From Hydrogenophilales bacterium (GTDB lineage: Bacteria; Pseudomonadota; Gammaproteobacteria; Burkholderiales; Eutrophovitaceae): a stretch of 64,000 nucleotides of DNA. This document shows positions 17,392 through 24,885 of this stretch, piece by piece. The notes below the pieces were generated by a model that was not told the DNA's origin, searched no databases, and saw only the letters and a list, made by a program, of their open reading frames with translations. The stretch covers positions 1 to 64,000 of the forward strand of contig CACOJS010000008.1 of NCBI GenBank assembly GCA_902627495.1, in the 5' to 3' direction. Position 1 is the first letter of the stretch, and each line of letters opens with the position of its first letter. Position numbers and translations under genes: made by a program.

Positions 17392-19308
17392 TTACTCGAA
17401 ACCATATTTTATGAGAATGGGCTCAAAACTTGGGTAATAAGTCTCGATGATATTCCAAAACCCAAAATGGGTTTTTACATCGCTCAGTTTATTACTGCCT
17501 AGCCCAGTCTTAATCGACTCAAACCGTTCTTTGGCCTTTGTTTCGTTACCTAGGCCATCATGAGATGTCCCAACATAAATATCCCACCAAAGAAAGCCTG
17601 GAGCTGGTGTTAATTCCATAAAATATAGAGTTTTATCAAAATCTTGTTTTACAACATGATGACAAGCTAGGGCATAATTTTCATTTGGCCAAATATTTCC
17701 TGAATCAAGCTTATGTGCTTGAAAACCAGCCGCTAATCCACGCTGCCATCGACAGTCACCCTCCATGTAGGTTCCTGGCGCTGCCTCAAAGTCCATAATT
17801 TGCTCGCGAGTACAATTTCCACCCCACAGAAAATTTTGCGCCATAGTGCCAGCCACTCTCACTCTGTTAGGTGAAAGGCTATACGCCTGTTCATCAGCTT
17901 TAAACATTTCTGACCAATCTTTCTGATAAAAATAGATTTGTGACCGAGTCGTATATGCGTCAGCAAGTTTCGGGTCTATAGTAATAGCTTTTCTAAGCAT
18001 CCCAAGTGCTTCCGAAAGATCATCAAGAGATGCTGTACCAAACAATGCATAACCATTGCCTATTTCAGATGCTAGTAATACCCAGGCATCCGCGTAGTTA
18101 GGATCCTGTTCAACAGCCTCACGAAGGCAGGTTTTAGCTTTCTCATGCGTGGCTGGGCTTAAAGCTGTTAAATGGACTCCCCTCACGTAGTTAACACACT
18201 CATAGGCAGACATATTGTCAGTTCCTCGATTCTCTAGCCGTTTTACGATATCTCGCGTTAATACTTCTCCACCGCCCACAAGCTCATTAACCACTCCTTC
18301 CACGATTGTATCTTGGAGAGAAAATATATTCCCAGCTGACATTGTCTCATCAAAATTCTCTGTCCAAGCTGTCGCCATATTATTAGCATTTATAAGACTG
18401 ACAGAAAGTCTGATAGAATCCCCAGATTGCCTGAGACTTCCGCTAATAATATAGCTCGCTCCCGTCTTTTCTACTGTTTGCTCCAAATCTTCAGGCTTCT
18501 GCCCTAGAGCAATAACATTTAGGCTTTTTGCGGCTCTACTAAGCCCATTAACGAGATCCTGCGATAAACCGGTAGCAAAGTTACTAGTCTCATCCCCACC
18601 CATATTTTCCAGTGGGAGAACAAGTATGGTATTAAGCGTTGCTTCCTCCTTTGTTTCAGGCATCTGACCACCAAAATAAGCGGCCAGAACGACAGCCACC
18701 AAAGCAACCCCCACGGCAACCCAACGCATCTCAAATAGCGAATTTGAGCCTTTACTTGGCCTTGACCTTTTTGGTTTAGCCCCCCCAGGCTCCAAATCCG
18801 CATAATAGGCCCTGACCGGCTCATCAATGTTTTTGAGCTCCTGAGGACCTTGGTCAACAAATTCTACCGCTACCTTTCCCTTAACAACCGAGTGAATAAT
18901 CTCTGAAATACAGATTCCCCCAGCCGGTGCAATCCCCTCAAGCCGAGCAGCCACATTAACACCTTCACCAAAGAGGTTCTCTCCTTCTATCATGATGTCA
19001 CCCATGTTGACGCCCATGCGAAACTCTAGATGCTCTTCTGCTGAAAGCTTATAATTACGGTCTTTGATCTCTTTCTGTATATTGACAGCTGAAGTCACAG
19101 CAGCTACCGGACTAGCAAACTCAATCATGAATGCATCACCAGCTGTGTTAAAAATCCGACCCTTCTGCGATGAAACAACTTGTTCGATTATTTCACGGCA
19201 CTGCCTAAGGCTTTGAAGAGTAGTCTCCTCGTTCTGACTCATCTTAGCTGAATAATCAACCACATCCATGGCTAAAATTGTTGCTAGTTTTCTTTCCGTT
19301 TCGCTCAT
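17392..19308 (-). CDS. Class III cyclase with TM, TolB-like and TPR domains (copy 2)
   Basis: Paralogue of the adjacent genes with the same layout, 638 residues: CHD domain (AMDVVDYSAKM, NTAGDAFMIEF, GEGVNVAARLEGI), one membrane helix near 200-218 (VAVGVALVAVVLAAYF), TolB-like domain starting at the LNTILVLPLENMG strand, then TPR-like helices. Metal aspartates and transition-state Asn/Arg are conserved; Asn replaces the usual Lys and Asp at the base-recognition positions. The linker before the membrane helix is basic (KPKRSRPSKG). The ATG follows AGGGA. It lies 48 bases from copy 3 and 46 from copy 1, consistent with one transcript. Confidence 0.88.
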   Translation of the reverse strand: MSETERKLATILAMDVVDYSAKMSQNEETTLQSLRQCREIIEQVVSSQKGRIFNTAGDAFMIEFASPVAAVTSAVNIQKEIKDRNYKLSAEEHLEFRMGVNMGDIMIEGENLFGEGVNVAARLEGIAPAGGICISEIIHSVVKGKVAVEFVDQGPQELKNIDEPVRAYYADLEPGGAKPKRSRPSKGSNSLFEMRWVAVGVALVAVVLAAYFGGQMPETKEEATLNTILVLPLENMGGDETSNFATGLSQDLVNGLSRAAKSLNVIALGQKPEDLEQTVEKTGASYIISGSLRQSGDSIRLSVSLINANNMATAWTENFDETMSAGNIFSLQDTIVEGVVNELVGGGEVLTRDIVKRLENRGTDNMSAYECVNYVRGVHLTALSPATHEKAKTCLREAVEQDPNYADAWVLLASEIGNGYALFGTASLDDLSEALGMLRKAITIDPKLADAYTTRSQIYFYQKDWSEMFKADEQAYSLSPNRVRVAGTMAQNFLWGGNCTREQIMDFEAAPGTYMEGDCRWQRGLAAGFQAHKLDSGNIWPNENYALACHHVVKQDFDKTLYFMELTPAPGFLWWDIYVGTSHDGLGNETKAKERFESIKTGLGSNKLSDVKTHFGFWNIIETYYPSFEPILIKYGFE

Positions 19309-19356
19309 TTTTAATATTCCCTATTTATCGATTACATAAAATTAAATATTAATAAA

Positions 19357-21303
19357 TCACTTAAATCCATATTTCCGAAAAACTGGCTCGCTCATTGGCC
19401 AATACGTATCTTCAATATTCCAAAAGACAAAATGAGGGTAAATAGCATCAATTGATTCAGATTTTAAAAAAACCTTAATGGCCTCGAAATGCTTCTTTGC
19501 CTGTTCCGTATTGCCTATCCCATCCGTCGCCAAACCCGCATGAATATCGTACCAAAGAAACCCCGGAATCGGATGACGGGCAGTCTGTTCAAGAGCTAGA
19601 TCAAATTTCCCCCAAAGATTATAGATAGTGGCCAATCCATAATTTTCACCAGCATAGAGGTTAGCTTTATCAAGTTCAGCCGCTCGAAGCATCAATCGCA
19701 CTGCTTTTTGCCATTGGCACTCCCCATTTTCGTAAGCACCTAATTTAGCATCAAAGTCTTTTAATTGTTCCTCTGTACAATCACCACCCCAAACCCAAAT
19801 ATAACTATTTGCCAAAACTTGTCCACTAGTCGGTGCAAGAGATACTGCTCGGTCGAGGGAACGACCCATTTCAACCCAATCTTGTTGGAAAAATAATAAA
19901 TTGGCCTTAGCTACATAGGCTTCCGCATCATTCGGATCTAATGCGGTTGCCTTTTCGGCTGCCTCCAACCCCTCCAAAATACTAGTCTTATCTGATAGAT
20001 AGCCAAAACTGTAACCAAACCCAGTCAAACTAGCGAGATTGCTCCAAGCTAACGCGTATGTATCATCTCTCTTGACTGTTTCTTTTAGACATGCCATTGA
20101 TTTTTGGAAGTTTTCTGGAATCATGGCCTTATAAAAGACGCCTCTGACAAAATTTATACATTCGTAAGAGCTGAGGTCATCAGTAGCTCTTGATTTAATA
20201 TTTTTAGCAACATCTTTTTGCAAAATAGCCCCATTGCCTACCAATTCATCTACCACACCTGTCACAATCTCGTCTTGAAGTGCAAAAATATCTGTTGCGG
20301 ACATGCTACGATCTAACGTTTGAGTCCAAATCGTGGCCATATTTGCAGCATCGATCAAGTTTATAGTGACTCGAATTGCGTCGCCAGATTGCCTAATATT
20401 GCCGTTAATGATGTAGCGTGCACCTATTCCCGATGCTACTTTTCCCAAATCATCCGGTTTTTGATTGAGGGTAACTACATTCAATCCCTTTGCCATTTTG
20501 CTCATACCGCTCGATAGATCTTGAGAAAGACCAAGTGCGAAAGACTTCTGTTCCTGCGAGGTTCCTGTGGTGGTTAATGGAACTAAAACCATGGTATTAA
20601 AATTTCCACCAACGTCGGTATCTTTAGCCTTGTTGATAATTGAGTTGTCTCCGAAAAACACAGTCCCAGCTATAATGACCAACACTCCTGCTATAGCCAT
20701 TCTTATCCATTTTGGGTCAAAACCCTGCCTGCCACCTCTTTTTCGTGTGTTATGATTTTCTGGTTTGGGTAAACTAGACCCTGAATCCAGGTCTACAAAA
20801 TATGCTCGAACCGGCTCATCAATATTTTTCAGATCTTGAGGGCCCTGATCGGCAAAATCAGCATTTACTTTTCCTCGCACCATGTTGTAAGCCATTTCTG
20901 AAATACAAATGCCCCCCGCTGGAGATATACCTTCCAGACGTGCAGCTATGTTAACCCCCTCACCGAATAGATTCTCACCTTCAATTAGGATATCCCCCAT
21001 ATTGACACCCATGCGGAACTCCAGATGATCAGTTTCAGGCAGTCTAGAGTTTCGATCCTTAATCTGACCTTGGATATGAATCGCCGCCTCAACGGCTGCT
21101 ACTGGACTTGCAAATTCGATCATAAAGGCGTCACCGGCTGTATTGAAAATACGGCCTTTATTAGAGGTTACTACCTTTTCTATTATTTCTCGGCATTCTT
21201 TTAGCTGTCGAAGAGTTGCCTGTTCGTCCTGACTCATTTTTGCAGAATAATCAACGACATCCATCGCCAAAATTGCTGCTAGCTTTCTCTCCGCAGTATC
21301 CAT
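19357..21303 (-). CDS. Class III cyclase with TM, TolB-like and TPR domains (copy 3)
   Basis: First intact cyclase of the array in the direction of transcription, 648 residues. It has the catalytic domain at 1-170 with AMDVVDYSAKM, NTAGDAFMIEF and GEGVNIAARLEGI. A basic linker (RKRGGRQG) is followed by a membrane helix (MAIAGVLVIIAGTVFF). The TolB-like domain begins at FNTMVLVPL, and TPR-like helices extend to the C-terminal KYGFK. The N-terminal domain is much better conserved among copies than the C-terminal half, which suggests that the sensory or partner-binding end has diverged. A GGGGGGAAG run precedes the ATG by 9 bases. The Sel1-repeat gene lies just upstream on the same strand. Confidence 0.88.
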   Translation of the reverse strand: MDTAERKLAAILAMDVVDYSAKMSQDEQATLRQLKECREIIEKVVTSNKGRIFNTAGDAFMIEFASPVAAVEAAIHIQGQIKDRNSRLPETDHLEFRMGVNMGDILIEGENLFGEGVNIAARLEGISPAGGICISEMAYNMVRGKVNADFADQGPQDLKNIDEPVRAYFVDLDSGSSLPKPENHNTRKRGGRQGFDPKWIRMAIAGVLVIIAGTVFFGDNSIINKAKDTDVGGNFNTMVLVPLTTTGTSQEQKSFALGLSQDLSSGMSKMAKGLNVVTLNQKPDDLGKVASGIGARYIINGNIRQSGDAIRVTINLIDAANMATIWTQTLDRSMSATDIFALQDEIVTGVVDELVGNGAILQKDVAKNIKSRATDDLSSYECINFVRGVFYKAMIPENFQKSMACLKETVKRDDTYALAWSNLASLTGFGYSFGYLSDKTSILEGLEAAEKATALDPNDAEAYVAKANLLFFQQDWVEMGRSLDRAVSLAPTSGQVLANSYIWVWGGDCTEEQLKDFDAKLGAYENGECQWQKAVRLMLRAAELDKANLYAGENYGLATIYNLWGKFDLALEQTARHPIPGFLWYDIHAGLATDGIGNTEQAKKHFEAIKVFLKSESIDAIYPHFVFWNIEDTYWPMSEPVFRKYGFK

Positions 21304-21378
21304 ATAGTAGGCTTCCCCCCCAAGTTACTAACTCTAGACTGTTCCTCGAGTATAACCTCAGACTTTAAAAACGGCTAA

Positions 21379-22011
21379 TCATGGGTTTTGGCAATTTTTA
21401 AAATTTTTTAGAACACAATCTTTAATTAGCTTTTCTGTCAACAAAATATCATTACTACTTATTTTCTTATGCACTAAATACTTATACTTTTCTGCCCTCT
21501 TATTGCCCTGGATAGCAGACAAACTGAACCAGAAAAAAGCCGTATTATAGTTTTTTGAGACGCCTTCCCCAGATCGATACAGTGTCCCTAGCTCCAATTG
21601 AGCCCATTCATGCCCGGAACTTGCAGCCGCTAAGTACCATTGTGCTGCTTTTTCACCATCAACAATGACGCCTTTCCCAAAACGGTACATCGTGGCCAAA
21701 TTAAATTGGGCAGATTGGTTACCATTTTCAGCAGCTTTTGTGTACCAAAAAACCGCCTTTTTATAATCCTGCTGAATCCCCTTGCCCTGCTGGTACATGA
21801 AGGCTAATTCTCTCTGGGATCTGGCATCGCCCAAATTAGCTAAACTGCCCCATATCTGTGCTGCTGACTCATATTTACCCTCTTTGTAAGCTTTCACTGC
21901 TTCCTGGTACGTCGCTGGATAAACTGATCCAGATAGAAATAGGGCACATAACCATAAAAATTGTAGATATTTTACAGATGCAATGTTCCATAACAGACTA
22001 TTAGCGTGCAT
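21379..22011 (-). CDS. Secreted Sel1-repeat protein
   Basis: A 210-residue protein with an N-terminal hydrophobic signal segment (LQFLWLCALFLSGSVYPA) and at least three Sel1-like repeats (A-x-x-x-L-(A/G)-x-(M/L)-Y-x-x-G-x-G-(I/V)) at about 70-175. Such alpha-solenoids bind proteins, typically in the periplasm. The start is uncertain: the ATG at 22011 has no clear Shine-Dalgarno. It is 75 bases upstream of the cyclase array on the same strand and may be its first cistron, a possible periplasmic partner (inference). Confidence 0.78.
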   Translation of the reverse strand: MHANSLLWNIASVKYLQFLWLCALFLSGSVYPATYQEAVKAYKEGKYESAAQIWGSLANLGDARSQRELAFMYQQGKGIQQDYKKAVFWYTKAAENGNQSAQFNLATMYRFGKGVIVDGEKAAQWYLAAASSGHEWAQLELGTLYRSGEGVSKNYNTAFFWFSLSAIQGNKRAEKYKYLVHKKISSNDILLTEKLIKDCVLKNFKNCQNP

Positions 22012-22081
22012 TAACAATTTACTATAACCTCTATTTGTATTGTCTTAATGACTCCATCTTACACTAGTTAGGAGAAGCAAC

Positions 22082-22636
22082 ATGTCCCCTTTTATTCCTG
22101 CCCTTAAGGCAACTTATGAAAAAATCAACTCTCTTTACAATGATGAATTTGAATTAGACCATGAGCAAAAAGAATTGGCTGAAATTAATATTATGGTTAA
22201 TCTAACTATTGCCTACCAGGCCATAGTTCAGCATAAGGGTCTTGTTCCTACACTTGGAGACCAGACTCAAATAAAAGAACTAGTAAATCAATTAGTTCAA
22301 ACTACCCTTGATGGAACGACTTTTAATACCTTTAAAATTTGTTCTTCAAAAGATGAGGCTTCAAAATTATTTCTTGAACTTACTAAATTTGGAATTACCA
22401 TTGATCCCCAGGAAATGGAAAATACTGAATGTGAAAAACAAGCTATTGTCCAAGGACTATATTTGATACGATCACAAAAATATATTAGTTTCATCCTGAG
22501 TGCACAGGGAACCCTTGGGATTCATGGGGCAATAGCCATGAAAATAGCTCAGGATTCGCTGGCTAAAGAAGAAGCTAAAGTGATTTATGATAAATTAAGC
22601 GTAATAACCACACTTTTAGTCGATAGCATACAATGA
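22082..22636 (+). CDS. Conserved-looking helical protein of unknown function
   Basis: A 184-residue soluble, mostly helical protein with no signal peptide or membrane segment, rich in Glu, Lys, Ile and Leu. No family recognised. A good GGAG lies 8 bases before the ATG. Its stop overlaps the start of the next gene as ATGA, so it forms a two-gene operon with the small cupin and the two products may work together. The opposite direction holds only shadow frames. Confidence 0.75.
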   Translation: MSPFIPALKATYEKINSLYNDEFELDHEQKELAEINIMVNLTIAYQAIVQHKGLVPTLGDQTQIKELVNQLVQTTLDGTTFNTFKICSSKDEASKLFLELTKFGITIDPQEMENTECEKQAIVQGLYLIRSQKYISFILSAQGTLGIHGAIAMKIAQDSLAKEEAKVIYDKLSVITTLLVDSIQ

Positions 22637-22905
22637 ATACTACTCAAGCCAATAAAATATTAAAGAATAAGGGCTACGAAAACATTTTTGAAGTTTCGTT
22701 TCCGGGAAATCATATAAATGATACTCACACCCATCCTTTTGATGCTGAAATTATAATAATAAAAGGAAGTATCTATATAACAGTGAATAAGCATAAAACA
22801 CTATTGACGACTGGCGATGGCCTTGCACTCTCTGCCAACACCGAGCATTCAGAGCATGTCGGGCCGGACGGTGTAACTTTTCTAGCGGGTCGCAATGAAG
22901 TTTGA
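22633..22905 (+). CDS. Small single-domain cupin
   Basis: A 90-residue cupin. Motif 1 is seen as DTHTHPFDAEIIIIKG (metal-binding histidines, then Glu and Gly) and motif 2 as GDGLALSANTEHSEH. Such proteins bind a metal and may act as small dioxygenases, isomerases or ligand sensors; the substrate is unknown. The start codon overlaps the stop of the preceding gene by four bases. The stop codon directly abuts the 3' end of the oppositely oriented tRNA-Leu. Confidence 0.8.
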   Translation: MNTTQANKILKNKGYENIFEVSFPGNHINDTHTHPFDAEIIIIKGSIYITVNKHKTLLTTGDGLALSANTEHSEHVGPDGVTFLAGRNEV

Positions 22906-22992
22906 TGGTACCCAGAGCCGGACTCGAACCGGCACGGACTTGCGTCCAACGGATTTTAAGTCCGTTGCGTCTACCAATTTCGCCACCTGGGC
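22906..22992 (-). tRNA. tRNA-Leu (UAA)
   Basis: An 87-nt class II tRNA with long variable arm. The acceptor starts GCCCAGG and pairs with the 3' part before ACCA (first pair G-U, as in Escherichia coli leuZ). The anticodon loop CTTAAAA gives UAA, and the T-loop is GGTTCGAGTCC. CCA is encoded. It is the last of three tRNAs in the direction of transcription. Confidence 0.96.
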
Positions 22993-23010
22993 CCATTAAA
23001 CTTCAAACTT

Positions 23011-23084
23011 TGGAGGCGGAGGTCGGAATCGAACCGGCGTCCACGGCTTTGCAGGCCGCTGCATAACCACTCTGCCACTCCGCC
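23011..23084 (-). tRNA. tRNA-Cys (GCA)
   Basis: A 74-nt tRNA: acceptor GGCGGAG, anticodon loop CTGCAAA (anticodon GCA), T-arm GGTTCGATTCC and encoded CCA. It is the middle member of the Gly-Cys-Leu cluster, which is the E. coli glyW-cysT-leuZ order. Confidence 0.97.
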
Positions 23085-23142
23085 CAGTAAAAAAGGACCA
23101 AATGGCCCCTATCTAACGGACTAGTATATATCAATAACTAAA

Positions 23143-23218
23143 TGGAGCGGGAAACGAGGTTCGAACTCGCGACCTTATGCTTGGCAAGCATACGCTCTAC
23201 CAACTGAGCTATTCCCGC
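23143..23218 (-). tRNA. tRNA-Gly (GCC)
   Basis: A 76-nt tRNA: acceptor GCGGGAA, D-arm AGCTCAGTTGGTAGAGC, anticodon loop TTGCCAA (anticodon GCC), T-arm AGTTCGAACCT and encoded CCA. It is first in the tRNA cluster. In E. coli this cluster directly follows pgsA; here another gene has come between them. Confidence 0.97.
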
Positions 23219-23344
23219 ATCTTCAATCAGCAATAATACAACAAATCAGGAATATTCGTTGTATTTTGTGGTAAATTCATGATGATTAATTTGATTTTTA
23301 GTAAGTCAAGGTAAAGGTTATTAAAAATAAATAGGGAGGAAGCA

Positions 23345-23899
23345 ATGTGTATAAGAGATTTAATTAAATATCTTTTGGTTGGGGTGTGCTTGATTTGTAC
23401 AACTACTCATGCAGACAGTAGTGGACCTACCCTTGAGCCTATTGGCGAGATAAAGTTTGACCTAATCCAAGCATCAATGACAGAGGGAAGTCGGATAACC
23501 GGAAGATTTGGAAATGGAACAATAACTTTCACGAGCGGTGGTGGAGGAATACTAGAGGAATGTGTTGAAGATGGGTATGTTAAAGCAAATGGAACAATTG
23601 ATTTCATTTTGTGGTGTCATGTAACACTAGATGATGGCAAGTCCCTCATGATCAAGTATGCTGGAATAATTGTTGGTCAAGGAAATATGTACGATCGCTT
23701 AAAAGAGCTTGAAGTTTTGGGACCAGGAAACGGTATAGACATCTGGTTTAATGAGATGAAGATGCTCACTGGTAGTGAGAAGTACGGATGGTTAAACGAT
23801 ACCATGGTAGTGGGTGAAGGGGTTGCCTTGGGCATGAATGATGGAGATAAACCGGGAATCGTACACTATAAAATGTATAAATTGGTTCACTCCAAGTAA
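23345..23899 (+). CDS. DUF3237-family protein with signal peptide
   Basis: A 184-residue protein with an N-terminal signal segment (YLLVGVCLICTTTHA) and the DUF3237 fold. It has the central GGGG turn, the D-x-x-L-W-C-x-V-x-L-x-D-G strand pair and the C-terminal TGSEKYGWLN block, which is the most recognisable part of the family. The function of DUF3237 is unknown. GGGAGGAAG lies 4 bases before the ATG. It is on the plus strand between pgsA and the tRNA cluster, both of which are minus-strand, and so breaks the conserved synteny. Confidence 0.8.
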   Translation: MCIRDLIKYLLVGVCLICTTTHADSSGPTLEPIGEIKFDLIQASMTEGSRITGRFGNGTITFTSGGGGILEECVEDGYVKANGTIDFILWCHVTLDDGKSLMIKYAGIIVGQGNMYDRLKELEVLGPGNGIDIWFNEMKMLTGSEKYGWLNDTMVVGEGVALGMNDGDKPGIVHYKMYKLVHSK

Positions 23900-23915
23900 C
23901 TATAAAATTTAAACG

Positions 23916-23945
23916 AAAAAAAGCCTTGGGAGCAATTGCTCCCAA
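23916..23945 (-). terminator. Rho-independent terminator, minus strand
   Basis: The perfect palindrome TTGGGAGCAATTGCTCCCAA is followed, read on the minus strand, by GGC and seven T. It would stop transcription coming from uvrC-pgsA. The same stem could slow the DUF3237 transcript on the plus strand, but there the T-run is weak. Confidence 0.85.
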
Positions 23946-24318
23946 GCAATCATTTCTTGCAATTTATTCTCCATTGCCATCACATGGAGCGCATTCTAAT
24001 AGGCACCATTAACTTGTTACCAGGTAATCAAACCTCCGATGACCTTTGAAATTCGCATAACTGAAGATAATTTAATCGAATGTTTGAGAGTAGCTAAACG
24101 ATAGGCTTCAAACTCAAGCTTCCAGGAACACAAGTATCTGTAGCATCTAGATGCAGTCCTTGTAAAACCTACTTGCCATGACCTACCAAAAGCATTGAAG
24201 ATCTTCAATCACTAGCAGGAGAAAAGGAAAACCTCAATTACTCACCAACTCACGAGTTAATTAGTTGGCTAACACATTTTCCCGCGACAAGAATATCATT
24301 CAAGCATAAGGCTCTTCC
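23946..24318. other. Gap between DUF3237 gene and pgsA, no gene seen
   Basis: About 370 bases without a convincing gene. Short open stretches exist on both strands (for example 24017-24208 minus) but have no ribosome-binding site or recognisable motif. It may be decayed insertion sequence; nothing firm can be said. Confidence 0.5.
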
Positions 24319-24882
24319 TCATTTTTTGAAATTCAACCGGGCTTTTTGAAGATAATAAAGCATGGACCATATCGTTAAAATCGCCGCTACCCATATTAGA
24401 ACATTGCCAACAAACTGAGTATCGACATGAAAAATATAGCCACCGTAGAATAAGAATGGTATTGCTATCATCTGCAATGTGGTTTTGATTTTACCAAGCA
24501 TAGAAACAGCTACATGTGCTGACTCCCCAGTCAATGCCATCCATTCTCTTAGTGCGGAAATACCAACTTCCCTACCAATTATAATTGCAGCAACGATGGT
24601 ATCCACTCTTCCCAACCAGACGAGAATAACCAATGCCGTCGAAACAATTAATTTATCAGCCACTGGGTCTAAGAAAGAACCAAATGATGAAACTAAGTTA
24701 AACTTACGAGCTATATAACCGTCTAACCAATCAGTCAATCCCGCGATTACAAAAAGAATAGCAGCTAATGTATCTCGGCTGTTAGAACTCATAACTGTGT
24801 CAGGCAAATAATAAACACCCAGAAGAATAGGTATTAGAAAAATCCGACTCCACGTTAGAGCGTTAGGCAAACTCTTTAGCAT
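24319..24882 (-). CDS. pgsA: CDP-diacylglycerol-glycerol-3-phosphate 3-phosphatidyltransferase
   Basis: Committed step of phosphatidylglycerol synthesis in the inner membrane. The CDP-alcohol phosphotransferase signature DG(x2)AR(x8)G(x3)D(x3)D is complete: D54, G55, A58, R59, G68, D72, D76. Several transmembrane helices make up the 187 residues, the normal length. The start codon is three bases after the uvrC stop, so the two are surely cotranscribed, and a strong terminator follows 370 bases downstream. Confidence 0.96.
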   Translation of the reverse strand: MLKSLPNALTWSRIFLIPILLGVYYLPDTVMSSNSRDTLAAILFVIAGLTDWLDGYIARKFNLVSSFGSFLDPVADKLIVSTALVILVWLGRVDTIVAAIIIGREVGISALREWMALTGESAHVAVSMLGKIKTTLQMIAIPFLFYGGYIFHVDTQFVGNVLIWVAAILTIWSMLYYLQKARLNFKK

Positions 24883-24885
24883 CGC

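Noticed and set aside
18519..18860. Second minus-strand frame of 113 codons inside cyclase copy 2
   Set aside because: It is an out-of-frame shadow of the cyclase gene's membrane and TolB-like region.
24017..24208. 63-codon minus-strand frame downstream of pgsA
   Set aside because: No ribosome-binding site, no motif, and odd composition; kept only as part of an unexplained gap.
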